Under the pieces are notes generated by a model that saw only the letters and a list, made by a program, of their open reading frames with translations, did no database searches and was not told the origin of the DNA. Positions 1-6,916 of a stretch of 10,269 nucleotides of DNA are shown in pieces (position 1 is the stretch's first letter; every line of letters starts with the position of its first letter). The position numbers and the translations under genes are program-made. Location: positions 1-10,269 of the forward strand of contig JAHDGO010000040.1 of the NCBI GenBank assembly GCA_020627605.1, given 5' to 3'. The DNA comes from Yoonia sp. GTDB taxonomy: Bacteria > Pseudomonadota > Alphaproteobacteria > Rhodobacterales > Rhodobacteraceae.

Positions 1-503
1 AACGTATCCAGTCCCTGCCCCAGCCCGTCATCGCACAGGTCCATGGCATCGCGACTGCGGCGGGTTGCCAGTTGGTGGCCACCTGCGACATGGCTGTCGC
101 CGCCGAAGGCACACGGTTTGGCGTCAATGGCGTCAACATCGGCCTCTTCTGTTCGACGCCCATGGTGGCGCTGACCCGCAACATCCATCGCAAGGCTGCG
201 TTTGAAATGCTGACGACCGGGCGTTTCATCGAAACAGGCGAAGCGTTGGCGCTTGGACTGATCAACAAGGCCGTTCCGGCCGAAGATCTTGATCAAGCGA
301 CACAGACCCTTGCCCAGACCGTCGCCAGTAAGCTGCCGGTCGCAGTCAAGATCGGCAAACAGGCGTTTTACAACCAAGCCCAGATGAACACGGCAGAGGC
401 TTACGCCTACACCGGCGAGGTCATGGTCCAGAACATGCTGAACGCGCAGACCAATGAAGGCATCAACGCCTTCATTGAAAAGCGCAAACCGGATTGGTCG
501 TAA
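1..503 (+). CDS. Enoyl-CoA hydratase/isomerase (crotonase) family protein, 5' end cut by window edge
   Basis: The open frame runs from codon position 3 to the TAA at 501-503, giving 166 visible residues; the true start lies upstream of the window. The crotonase signature is clear: an oxyanion-hole segment (AQVHGIATAAGCQLVATCDM), then VNIGLFCSTP, then FEMLTTGRFI, then EALALGLINKAVP, and a C-terminal EKRKPDW tail. The run VNIGLFCSTP resembles the ECHDC3-type branch rather than classic short-chain enoyl-CoA hydratase. Compared with mitochondrial enoyl-CoA hydratase, the first catalytic glutamate position appears to be glycine (FGVNGVNIG where the classic enzyme has FGQPEILLG), while the second glutamate is kept (AFEML). 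The acyl-CoA binding fold is therefore well supported, but the exact reaction is not. It converges on the M32 peptidase gene, with 28 bases between the stops. Confidence 0.9.
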   Translation, partial: RIQSLPQPVIAQVHGIATAAGCQLVATCDMAVAAEGTRFGVNGVNIGLFCSTPMVALTRNIHRKAAFEMLTTGRFIETGEALALGLINKAVPAEDLDQATQTLAQTVASKLPVAVKIGKQAFYNQAQMNTAEAYAYTGEVMVQNMLNAQTNEGINAFIEKRKPDWS

Positions 504-519
504 ACGATCGTCGGTTTTT
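486..519 (+). terminator. Possible Rho-independent terminator after the enoyl-CoA hydratase-like gene
   Basis: AAACC at 486-490 pairs with GGTTT at 513-517. An inner stem (GTCG 497-500 with CGAT 505-508, flanking pairs including G-U) closes on a TAAA loop. A five-T run sits at 515-519. The stem overlaps the stop codon. Pairing is imperfect, with a bulge near 493-494, so this is a moderate call. The position between two convergent genes fits. Confidence 0.4.
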
Positions 520-531
520 GGTCGCGTTGAT

Positions 532-1996
532 TTACAGCCCGTAGATCCCGCTGAACTTTTCCTCAAGGTAATCCAACAATGGCGCCTCTGACGGTGCCGT
601 CCCTGTGGCATGGCGGATCGTCTCAACCGGTGTGCGCAGCCCGCCGTACTGTTGCAGGTTCTCGCGCAGCCACGTCGTTGCCGCACTGGTATCCCCGGCC
701 GCCAGTTGATCATCCAGATCAGGGACGGCCTTGCGCAGTGCCACATGCAGACAACCGGCGTAGACATTGCCAAGCGTATAGGTCGGGAAATAGCCGAACA
801 GCCCTTCGGACCAGTGTACGTCCTGCAAGACACCGTTTGACGGCCTGTCCACTGCATAGCCGAAATCAGCCTTGAAACGGTCGTTCCATGCTGCTTCCAG
901 ATCGCCGACCAGCAAGTCACCAGACATCAAGGCGCGTTCCAGATCGAAACGCAGCAGGACGTGCAGGTTGTACTGCACCTCATCCGCTTCGGATAAACCC
1001 GTCACTGACGCGGTTCACGGTGGCATAGAACGCATCTGCGTCAGGAATACCAAACTCGCCAAAACGGTCGCGCATCTGACCGTAAAGCCACCCGGTAAAT
1101 GCCTGGCTGCGGCCCAGCTGATTTTCATAAATCCGGCTTTGGCTTTCATGCACACCCATCGACACACCGCGCCCCAGTGGCGTCAGCAGGTGCGCCTGAT
1201 CAATCCCTTGCTCATAAGCCGCATGGCCAACCTCGTGGATCGTCGAATAGAAACAGTTGAAGGGGTCCGTCAGACTGGTCCGGGTCGTGATCCGGACATC
1301 AAGACCGGACCCGGATGAAAACGGATGTACGGCCTTGTCGATGCGTCCATTGGCAACGCGATAGCCAAAAGCCTGTGCTAGCAGTTCAGAAATGGCCAGT
1401 TGCCCGGCCTCGTCAAACTCCCCCGAAAGGGCCGCGGGCGCAGGCCGGTCAAGGATAGCACCGCGCAGGGCCACCAAACGCGGACGAAGCGCGTCAAACA
1501 TGGCCGCAAGACTTGCCCCTGTCGCGCCCGGTTCGTAGTCATCCAGCAACGCGTCATAGGGGTCGGCATTGCCTGCAACGGCTGCGGCCTCTTCCTTGCG
1601 CAGGGCAACCACCTTTTCCAGCATCGGCAGGAAGGCGGCGACGTCTTCGTCTGCGCGGGCCTGTGCCCAGACGCGATGCGCCAGCGATGTCGTCCTTGCC
1701 AGTTCTGCGGCAAGGGCTGCGGGCACTTTGGTCGTGCGATCAAAGTCGCGTCTGATGTGGCGCAGGTTGGCGGCGGCAACCTCATCTGCCGCCTCCGCCT
1801 CTGCCAGCAATTCACCCACACGTGGATCAATGCGCCGTGCATGCAGCACATTGGCCATCGCACCATGTTCCTCGGCCCGTTGCGGGGTCGCCCCCTCTGG
1901 CATCATGGTTTCCTGATCCCAGCCCAACCGGCCTGCAACCTGGCTCAGCGCCTCTGTCTCACGCTGAAACGCCATTAATTCTTCATAGGCAGACAT
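532..1996 (-). pseudogene. Carboxypeptidase Taq family (M32) metallopeptidase, frameshifted
   Basis: M32 enzymes are zinc metallocarboxypeptidases of about 490-500 residues. Reading on the minus strand from ATG at 1996, residues 1-338 carry the zinc motif HEVGH (254-258) and the third-ligand motif HESQSRIYEN (283-292, Glu284), spaced as in the family, before a TGA at 980-982. The remaining C-terminal part (EADEVQYNLH onward, including the conserved YTLGN) continues in another frame down to the stop at 532. Restoring five bases at about 985-993 would give IRSEADE, matching the family's IR-x-EADE, and a 489-residue protein of normal length. All zinc ligands precede the break, but about 150 residues of the helical C-terminal part are lost. 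The start lies 3 bases after the ctaA stop, and its ribosome site AGAGGA is inside the end of ctaA. The product is probably inactive unless the break is a sequencing error. Confidence 0.88.
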
Positions 1997-1999
1997 GGT

Positions 2000-3133
2000 T
2001 TATCCTCTTACCGATTGGGCCAGCGGGTATTGGGCCAGAAAGCGTGCGCGCAGGATCAGCGCCCACAACACCACCGCGCCAAGCTGGTGAACGATGGCGA
2101 TCTGCCATGGCGCGGAATAGACAACGGTGACGATCCCCAGCACCATTTGCAATGCCATCACGGCGAGCACCGCATTGAAGGCAAATCGCGTCTGCGCATT
2201 GGCAGACCGTCGTGCACGCATCCAGACGTACACCCCAAAGGCAAAGAGCGCGTAGCCCGCCATCCTGTGCATGAATTGGACCAGACCGGCATCTTCAAAG
2301 AAGTTCCGCCAGACCGGGGTCAGGCCAAAGGGTTCTGGCGGAAAGAACCCGCCAGCCATCAGTGGCCAGTCAGGATAGGCGCGGCCGGCATCAATACCGG
2401 CAACCAGCGCCCCCAGCAGAATTTGCACAAAGGCAAATCCGACTAGGATGCTCCCCAAACGGGTCAGTCCCGCGTCAGCGCTGCGCCGGGCCTGTAACAG
2501 GTCAGGCTGCTTTCGCCCCAGTTCATAGACATACCACGCAATGAACCCGAAGATGACAAACGCCAGCCCCAAATGCGTGGCCAACCGGTAAGAGGCCACG
2601 TCGAGCATCCCCTCTTCCAGGCCAGACGACACCATCCACCAGCCGATGAAACCCTGCAATCCACCCAGCACCCCGATGAACAGCAGCTTGGGCATCCAGC
2701 CTGTCGGGATCTTGCGTGTTGCGGCAAAGAACAGAAATCCAGCCGCCCAGACCAATCCGATCACGCGCCCCAGCTGCCGATGGCCCCATTCCCACCAGTA
2801 GATGACCTTGAACTCTGCAAGCGTCATCCCCTTGTTTTGTAACTGGTATTCCGGGATCGCACGGTATTTGTCGAACTCTGCGGTCCAAGCAGCCTCTGAC
2901 ATCGGCGGCATGGCCCCGGTCACAGGTTTCCATTCCGTGATAGACAAACCGCTGTCGGTCAGCCGGGTCAGTCCGCCCACCACGATCATCACGACCACCA
3001 AGGCGAACAGCACCATCAGCCAACCACGGATCAGGCCACGGGCGCCCTGCCCTTTGGCGTCGATCCCGCCGGGTGCGGCCACCTGCTTGGGTGTGTCGCC
3101 GACCTCTTCGAAAATGCTGCGCTTGCCTGCCAT
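2000..3133 (-). CDS. ctaA: Haem A synthase, COX15/CtaA family
   Basis: Oxidises the C8 methyl of haem O to the formyl group of haem A, the cofactor of aa3-type cytochrome oxidase, in the inner membrane. The 377-residue protein has about eight hydrophobic spans (roughly 34-55, 122-138, 148-170, 184-205, 225-246, 286-306, 316-340, 346-364). It carries four conserved histidines expected as haem ligands: His118 (WGHRQLGR), His187 (THLGL), His289 (FMHRMAGY) and His349 (IVHQLG). The first periplasmic loop holds GLTRLTDSGLSITEW followed by KPVTGAMPP, typical of the type found in Alphaproteobacteria and mitochondria. The frame is open to 3205, but ATG 3133 is chosen because AAGAGGT lies 5 bases upstream and the extra residues have no family look. 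It lies downstream of the trmJ-type gene and 3 bases before the M32 gene, so the two are likely co-transcribed. Confidence 0.95.
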   Translation of the reverse strand: MAGKRSIFEEVGDTPKQVAAPGGIDAKGQGARGLIRGWLMVLFALVVVMIVVGGLTRLTDSGLSITEWKPVTGAMPPMSEAAWTAEFDKYRAIPEYQLQNKGMTLAEFKVIYWWEWGHRQLGRVIGLVWAAGFLFFAATRKIPTGWMPKLLFIGVLGGLQGFIGWWMVSSGLEEGMLDVASYRLATHLGLAFVIFGFIAWYVYELGRKQPDLLQARRSADAGLTRLGSILVGFAFVQILLGALVAGIDAGRAYPDWPLMAGGFFPPEPFGLTPVWRNFFEDAGLVQFMHRMAGYALFAFGVYVWMRARRSANAQTRFAFNAVLAVMALQMVLGIVTVVYSAPWQIAIVHQLGAVVLWALILRARFLAQYPLAQSVRG

Positions 3134-3138
3134 GGCTG

Positions 3139-3145
3139 ACCTCTT
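3139..3145 (-). promoter_or_regulatory. Ribosome binding site that fixes the ctaA start
   Basis: AAGAGGT on the minus strand, 5 bases before ATG 3133. It supports this start over the in-frame ATG at 3205. Confidence 0.6.
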
Positions 3146-3159
3146 GCTGGTTCGGGCGA

Positions 3160-3188
3160 AACCTATGCGGCGTGGGACGTGGCTGCAA
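3160..3188 (-). promoter_or_regulatory. Possible promoter of ctaA
   Basis: On the minus strand, TTGCAG (3188-3183) and TAGGTT (3165-3160) are separated by 17 bases. They stand just upstream of the ctaA ribosome site in the 79-base gap after the trmJ-type gene. The -35 element overlaps the left arm of a GCTGCA/TGCAGC inverted repeat (3182-3187 and 3208-3213). This is judged by eye from consensus only. Confidence 0.3.
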
Positions 3189-3212
3189 GCGACAGGGTGC
3201 CGCAAACTGCAG

Positions 3213-3953
3213 CTAGCCGCGCTCTTTCCAGCGCACCATTTGTCGCATCATCCCGTGCAGCATCTGCACATCGGCGCGCGTCAGCGGCATACGCGACCAC
3301 ATGTTGCGCAGGTTCATCTTCATGTTGTCGGCCTTGTGATCGGGGAAAAAGAATCCGGCATCTTCCATCCGTTCTTCGTAGTGGGCCGCCAGCTTATCAA
3401 TCTCGATCTGTGCGGCCCAGTCGCCAGCCGCATCAACGCGGGCGGGTTCTGCCGGTATATCGGCCCGGCGCCATTCATAGCCTGTCAGCAAAACGCATTG
3501 CGCCAGATTGAGCGAGGGAAATTCCGGGTTCACCGGGACAGAGATGATGGCATTTGCGCGGGCAATATCGTCATTTTCCATGCCCGCCCGCTCTGGTCCA
3601 AACATCACCGCCACCTTCTGCCCCGCGGCAATGCGGGTGCGGGCATCTGTCATCGCCTCCTCTGGCGACATCACCAGCTTTGTCAGGCCGCGTGGCCGCG
3701 CGGTCGTGGCATAGACATAGTCGCAATCGGCAATTGCCCCGGCCGTATCATCGAAAATCTGTGCCTCATCCAAGAGCCGCCCGGCCCCGCTGGCCATCGC
3801 GACCGCTTTCTGGTTGGGCCAGCCGTCGCGTGGGGCGATGATGCGCATCCGGTCCAGCCCGAAATTCCACATGCCACGTGCCGCAGCACCGATGTTTTCG
3901 CCCATCTGCGGGCGGATCAGAACAAAGGCTGGTTGTGGTGTGGGGCTTGGCAT
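3213..3953 (-). CDS. trmJ: RNA 2'-O-methyltransferase, TrmJ/SpoU (SPOUT) family
   Basis: Probably methylates the 2'-OH of nucleotide 32 in the tRNA anticodon loop using S-adenosylmethionine. The 246-residue length equals that of E. coli TrmJ. All three SpoU motifs are visible: motif 1 FVLIRPQMGENIGAAARGM (Asn20, Arg26), motif 2 VMFGPERAGM (about 117-125), and motif 3 ISVPVNPEFPSLNLAQCVLL (about 137-156), which form the knotted cofactor site. A C-terminal helical extension rich in Met and Arg follows. The start at 3953 has AAAGGAA (3959-3965) just upstream and begins right before the conserved FVLIRP strand. An in-frame ATG at 4007 would add 18 unlikely residues and overlap the ribosome site of the divergent gene. 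It diverges from the TfoX-domain gene across 64 bases. The TrmJ assignment over other SpoU members rests on the motif 3 wording and length. Confidence 0.88.
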   Translation of the reverse strand: MPSPTPQPAFVLIRPQMGENIGAAARGMWNFGLDRMRIIAPRDGWPNQKAVAMASGAGRLLDEAQIFDDTAGAIADCDYVYATTARPRGLTKLVMSPEEAMTDARTRIAAGQKVAVMFGPERAGMENDDIARANAIISVPVNPEFPSLNLAQCVLLTGYEWRRADIPAEPARVDAAGDWAAQIEIDKLAAHYEERMEDAGFFFPDHKADNMKMNLRNMWSRMPLTRADVQMLHGMMRQMVRWKERG

Positions 3954-3958
3954 CAGGC

Positions 3959-3965
3959 TTCCTTT
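3959..3965 (-). promoter_or_regulatory. Ribosome binding site that fixes the trmJ-type start
   Basis: AAAGGAA on the minus strand, 5 bases upstream of ATG 3953. It favours this start over the upstream ATG at 4007. Confidence 0.55.
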
Positions 3966-4017
3966 GCGGGTTCGCGGCGTGATACGCTGGCGCAAATGAC
4001 ATGGCAAGGACAGCCCA

Positions 4018-4350
4018 ATGGCCTATGACGAAGGATACGCCACCCTGTTGCGCGAAGAGCTTGGGGATGAACCCGGTCTGTCGGAGAAGAAGATGTTCGG
4101 CGGGCTGTGTTTCCTCAAGGACGGCAACATGATTTGCGGCGTGCATCAGGGCGGTGGCATGGCCCGTGTCGGCAAAGAAGCCGAAGCCCGTGCCCTGAAA
4201 ATCGAAGGGATCACGCCCCTGTCGTTCACAGGCCGCAAAATGGGCGGCATGGTCGATGTGTCAGAGGATGTTCTGGCCGATGATGCGCGGCGAAAAGAGA
4301 TTGTCGCGATGGCGCTGGCCTATGCGCGCAGCTTGCCCGCGAAGGCATAG
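4018..4350 (+). CDS. TfoX N-terminal domain protein
   Basis: A 110-residue, single-domain protein. The hallmark of the TfoX N-terminal domain is at residues 25-43: KMFGGLCFLKDGNMICGV, a strand-turn-strand with the conserved MFGG. It is followed by a second half ending in helices. It lacks the C-terminal TfoX domain found in the competence regulator TfoX/Sxy, so a role in competence should not be assumed; stand-alone proteins of this kind are common and mostly uncharacterised. The start ATG 4018 has AAGGA (4006-4010) seven bases before it. It is transcribed away from the trmJ-type gene and sits 59 bases ahead of the ThiE-like gene on the same strand, so they may share a transcript. No membrane or signal segment is visible. 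Confidence 0.85.
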   Translation: MAYDEGYATLLREELGDEPGLSEKKMFGGLCFLKDGNMICGVHQGGGMARVGKEAEARALKIEGITPLSFTGRKMGGMVDVSEDVLADDARRKEIVAMALAYARSLPAKA

Positions 4351-4409
4351 CCAAGCCTGAAAAACCACGTTAGAAGCGCGACAACACAAGACAATTTCGG
4401 ACAGGCCCC

Positions 4410-5036
4410 ATGTCAGACGCGCAAGACCACCCGCAAATCTATCTGATCAGCCCGTCCGAGTTTGATCTGTCGACCTATCCCGCCCAACTTGCCGCCTGTC
4501 TGGACAGCACAGAGGTCGCCTGCGTCCGTCTGGCACTGGCCAGCACAGATGAGGGGCGCATCGCCAAAGCCGCCGACGCCCTGCGCGAAGTCACCCATGA
4601 ACGCGATGTGGCGCTGGTGATCGACAGCCATATCATGATGGTCGAACGGCTGGGCCTTGATGGTGTGCATCTGAACGACGGCGCCCGGACCATCAAGACG
4701 GTCCGCAAGACGCTTGGCGATGACGCGATTGTTGGCAGCTTTTGCACCAACTCGCGCCACGACGGCATGACCGCAGGTGAGCTTGGTGCCGATTACGTCA
4801 GCTTTGGCCCTGTTGGGGCAAGCGCCCTTGGCGATGGCCGCGTTGCAGAGGCTGATTTGTTCGAATGGTGGTCGATGATGATCGAAGTGCCGGTCGTGGC
4901 AGAGGGTGCATTGAACGCAGATCTGATCCGCACGCTTGCGCCCCACACGGATTTCTTTGGGATCGGGCCAGAGATTTGGGCCGATGACACACCCGCAAAG
5001 GCACTGTCAGAGCTGCGGCGCGCGATGCTCGGCTAA
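4410..5036 (+). CDS. Divergent ThiE/TenI-like (thiamine phosphate synthase superfamily) protein
   Basis: The 208-residue protein has the TIM-barrel pattern of thiamine phosphate synthases: VALVIDSH (67-74), LDGVHLND (83-90), IVGSFCTNS (107-115), LGADYVSFGPV (125-135) and PVVAEGAL (161-168). ThiE joins the pyrimidine and thiazole phosphates of thiamine. However, the family's Q-L-R-x-K motif reads VRLAL here (Arg kept, Lys absent), the N-D pair reads ID, HLGQ-x-D reads HLNDGA, the T-x-T-K after GPV is missing, and the glycine-rich AIGG near the phosphate site reads AEGA. It may be a TenI-like or repurposed paralogue rather than a working ThiE. No other thiamine gene is nearby. A weak ribosome site (GGACAGG) precedes ATG 4410. 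Its 3' end overlaps the convergent olsA gene by 30 bases. The fold call is firm; the function is not. Confidence 0.78.
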   Translation: MSDAQDHPQIYLISPSEFDLSTYPAQLAACLDSTEVACVRLALASTDEGRIAKAADALREVTHERDVALVIDSHIMMVERLGLDGVHLNDGARTIKTVRKTLGDDAIVGSFCTNSRHDGMTAGELGADYVSFGPVGASALGDGRVAEADLFEWWSMMIEVPVVAEGALNADLIRTLAPHTDFFGIGPEIWADDTPAKALSELRRAMLG

Positions 5037-5843
5037 CCCGGCACGGACCTGTCGTTCCATGGCTTTGGCCAATGCCTTGCGATCGGCAAAGTCACTGACT
5101 TTGACGGGCGGATGGTAAATCACCGTGATCCCGCCTTGCCGCTTTGTCGCCAGCGTTGTCAGCAGATGCGGCCCAAAATCCATGTCACCCCACCAGCCAT
5201 AGAAGCGTGGATCGGCCCCTGCTGGCGCGGCGTAGCGCAGGGTGACGGCTTGCATCTGCAGCGTGTTTCGCAAGGCAGGATCGAAGAACGCCGCAAATAG
5301 CGCGGGTTTGAAAGGCAGAACCTGCTGCCCGTCGGTTGACGTGCCTTCGGGAAAGAACAGCAACTTGTGCCCTGCCGCCAGCCGCGTCCGAAAGACGGCA
5401 ATCTGACTGCCCACCTCTGCCCGGTCGCGCTTGATAAACACTGTGCCCGTCGCCCGGGCCAACCAGCCAATGCCCGGCCAGCCCGCGACCTCTGATTTCG
5501 ACACGAAATAGATCCGTTTGCGCGCGTTCAGTGCAAAAATATCAAGCCATGACACATGGTTGGACACAACCGCTCCAGCCCCTTGCATCGGTGTGCCGAT
5601 GGTCTGGTATCGGATCCCGAGAATGACAAATGACAACCGGCAAACGGTCTGGGTGATATAGGGTGTGACGGGGCGATGATCCCCGTTCAACGGACGCTCG
5701 ATCAGTCTGACGAGCAAGAGCACCAGCAGGCCACCAAAAACCAAGACCACCAGCGGCACCGCGCGCAGCACAATCCGCACCCAGCCAATCATGCCAAAGC
5801 GCGCAGGCGGTGGGCCGGCATCTCCGTACCAGGTGTCAGCCAA
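5007..5843 (-). CDS. olsA: Lyso-ornithine lipid O-acyltransferase (PlsC-like, OlsA)
   Basis: Transfers an acyl chain to the hydroxyl of lyso-ornithine lipid, the second step of ornithine-lipid synthesis, at the inner membrane. From the TTG start the protein has 278 residues. A hydrophobic anchor spans about 22-46. It is followed by the acyltransferase motifs NHVSWLD (95-101, the HX4D catalytic motif), SKSEVAGWPG (115-124) and FFPEGTSTDG (163-172). Pairing with olsB directly upstream supports OlsA over a general PlsC. The start is uncertain. TTG 5843 has AAGGGGG (5850-5856) six bases upstream and gives an 8-base overlap with the olsB stop. ATG 5861 is also in frame but has no visible ribosome site; ATG 5792 would sit right at the edge of the membrane anchor. 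The 3' end overlaps the ThiE-like gene. Confidence 0.88.
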   Translation of the reverse strand: MADTWYGDAGPPPARFGMIGWVRIVLRAVPLVVLVFGGLLVLLLVRLIERPLNGDHRPVTPYITQTVCRLSFVILGIRYQTIGTPMQGAGAVVSNHVSWLDIFALNARKRIYFVSKSEVAGWPGIGWLARATGTVFIKRDRAEVGSQIAVFRTRLAAGHKLLFFPEGTSTDGQQVLPFKPALFAAFFDPALRNTLQMQAVTLRYAAPAGADPRFYGWWGDMDFGPHLLTTLATKRQGGITVIYHPPVKVSDFADRKALAKAMERQVRAGLAEHRAPQL

Positions 5844-6657
5844 GAGCGGCCCCCTTGGCATAGATATTGCGTTGCAGCGCGTTCAGCGCGTCGCGGGCCA
5901 GAATGATGCTGATGTCAACGGTATTGAAGTCATGATCAATAAACGCGCCCTCGCCCACCGTTGCACCGGCGCGCATGTAAGCCTTGATCAGCGGCGGCAA
6001 GGCACGCACGGCCGCGGGGCGGTCGACCTTTTCAGGTGGCAGCATGTCCATAGGCGTGGCAGTGGGGCCAATCGCCCTGATCCGCAAATCAGGTGGAGAC
6101 AGGTGCCGATGATGCAACAGGCTGAGCGGTTGGGCCAGCTTGGCCACGTCGGTGCCGTGAAACGATGCAACGCCGAACAGGACATCAATCTGGTGCTTGG
6201 CCACATAACCGGCCAGGGCCGCCCAAAGGTGGAACATCCCCGCCCCACCGCGATAGTCGGCATGCAGACAGGACCGCCCCAGTTCCAGCAAACGACGACC
6301 ACTGTCGCGCAGGGGGGAGAGGTCATACTCTGCCTGGCAATAGAACCCGCCAGCGGCGCGCGCCATCTGTGATGTCATCACGCGGTAGACACCTACGATC
6401 TGATCTTGGGCGGGTCTGGCCTGATCAATCAGCAATAAATGATCTGCAAAGGGGTCAAAACGATCCTGTTCCAATTGGGCATTATGGTCGACCATCGCAC
6501 CATCACCGCCCAGTTCCCTGACAAAGACATCGTAGCGCAAACGCTGGGCGGCGCGCAGGTCGGCGGGGGTCTCTGCCACGCGTGTCAGGAACTGCGGCGA
6601 CTCCGCATTTTCCGCGACAACGGCAAAATCATCACCAGCATTGTTTCCAAGATTCAT
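5836..6657 (-). CDS. olsB: L-ornithine N-alpha-acyltransferase (OlsB)
   Basis: OlsB moves a 3-hydroxyacyl group from acyl carrier protein to the alpha-amino group of ornithine, making lyso-ornithine lipid. The 273-residue sequence is a GNAT-like acyltransferase of the autoinducer-synthase-related (Acetyltransf_5) type. RLRYDVFVRELGG (39-51) forms the N-terminal helix and strand. IVGVYRVM (87-94) is the central strand. LELGRSCLHADYRGG (124-138) is the conserved strand and cofactor-loop signature, with FGVASFHGTD (161-170) further on. It leads directly into olsA with overlapping ends, which supports a shared message. The ATG at 6657 lacks a strong ribosome site (only GAAAG immediately before it). 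The gene lies 76 bases downstream of the DUF3553 gene on the same strand, so read-through from there is possible. Ornithine lipids are known membrane lipids of many Rhodobacterales. Confidence 0.92.
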   Translation of the reverse strand: MNLGNNAGDDFAVVAENAESPQFLTRVAETPADLRAAQRLRYDVFVRELGGDGAMVDHNAQLEQDRFDPFADHLLLIDQARPAQDQIVGVYRVMTSQMARAAGGFYCQAEYDLSPLRDSGRRLLELGRSCLHADYRGGAGMFHLWAALAGYVAKHQIDVLFGVASFHGTDVAKLAQPLSLLHHRHLSPPDLRIRAIGPTATPMDMLPPEKVDRPAAVRALPPLIKAYMRAGATVGEGAFIDHDFNTVDISIILARDALNALQRNIYAKGAALG

Positions 6658-6695
6658 CTTTCAGAAACCAAACTTTGTTCAAAATCGAAAGGAAC

Positions 6696-6727
6696 TTGAC
6701 ACGTTGCCCGCTTTTCTCCCATAGGTT
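6696..6727 (+). promoter_or_regulatory. Sigma70-like promoter on the plus strand, antisense to DUF3553 gene
   Basis: A perfect TTGACA at 6696-6701 is followed by CATAGG (6720-6725, 18-base spacing) or TAGGTT (6722-6727, 20-base spacing), so the -10 is non-ideal. It faces right, into the 3' end of the minus-strand DUF3553 gene and towards chpT, whose start is about 210 bases further on. A transcript from here would be antisense to the whole DUF3553 gene and would form a long chpT leader, or a short antisense RNA. Supported only by consensus matching. Confidence 0.4.
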
Positions 6728-6733
6728 GTAGCG

Positions 6734-6916
6734 TCACGAATTATTTACTGTTTCTAGAAACACGGATCTTCCGTCCATGACTACTTTTCCAGCCTCCCGA
6801 AAATTGACCGTGATCTTTCCCCCGATGTTGGACTGGACCTGTCCGATACCCCAGTCAGGTTGTCCAGGGTGGCGCACCAGCATACCGGGTTCCAGAAATT
6901 CGTTCAAATCCGTCAT
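6734..6916 (-). CDS. DUF3553 domain protein (small, Tudor/SH3-like barrel predicted)
   Basis: A 60-residue protein. The DUF3553 core is easy to see: EPGMLVRHPGQPDWGIGQV followed by GKITVNFREAGKVVM, a small all-beta pattern of the V-x-H-P...WG-x-G-x-V type also seen in Tudor/KOW-like modules attached to UvrD-type helicases. By that resemblance it may contact protein or nucleic acid, but its function is not established. The ATG at 6916 has AAAGGGA upstream; earlier in-frame codons (open to 6967) lie inside chpT coding sequence and are less likely. It is divergent from chpT with only 29 bases between the starts. Its last codons contain a perfect 14-base palindrome (6749-6762). No signal or membrane segment is visible. 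Confidence 0.82.
   Translation of the reverse strand: MTDLNEFLEPGMLVRHPGQPDWGIGQVQSNIGGKITVNFREAGKVVMDGRSVFLETVNNS
6749..6762. repeat. Perfect 14-bp palindrome, possible operator
   Basis: TGTTTCTAGAAACA reads the same on both strands without mismatch. It has no loop, so it fits a dimeric protein site better than an RNA hairpin. It lies inside the 3' end of the DUF3553 gene and about 22 bases downstream of the -10 of the plus-strand promoter-like site. No regulator is identified. Confidence 0.45.

Noticed and set aside
1400..1978. A 192-codon plus-strand frame opposite the M32 gene, considered as a reason for the frameshift
   Set aside because: Low-complexity Cys/Arg-rich translation; the minus strand holds the zinc-site motifs.
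3134..3205. Longer N-terminus for CtaA from ATG 3205
   Set aside because: A good ribosome site precedes ATG 3133, and the extra residues overlap the promoter-like sequence and look non-coding.
3182..3213. GCTGCA/TGCAGC inverted repeat after the trmJ-type gene, as a terminator
   Set aside because: The central part pairs poorly and no T run follows on the minus strand.
2802..4028. A 408-codon open frame on the plus strand
   Set aside because: It runs antisense to ctaA and the trmJ-type gene, which have clear family motifs. The translation is Arg/Pro/His-rich with no domain, as expected for a shadow frame in GC-rich DNA.
4351..4409. Possible TPP riboswitch before the ThiE-like gene
   Set aside because: The gap is only 59 bases and shows no THI-box-like conserved segments.
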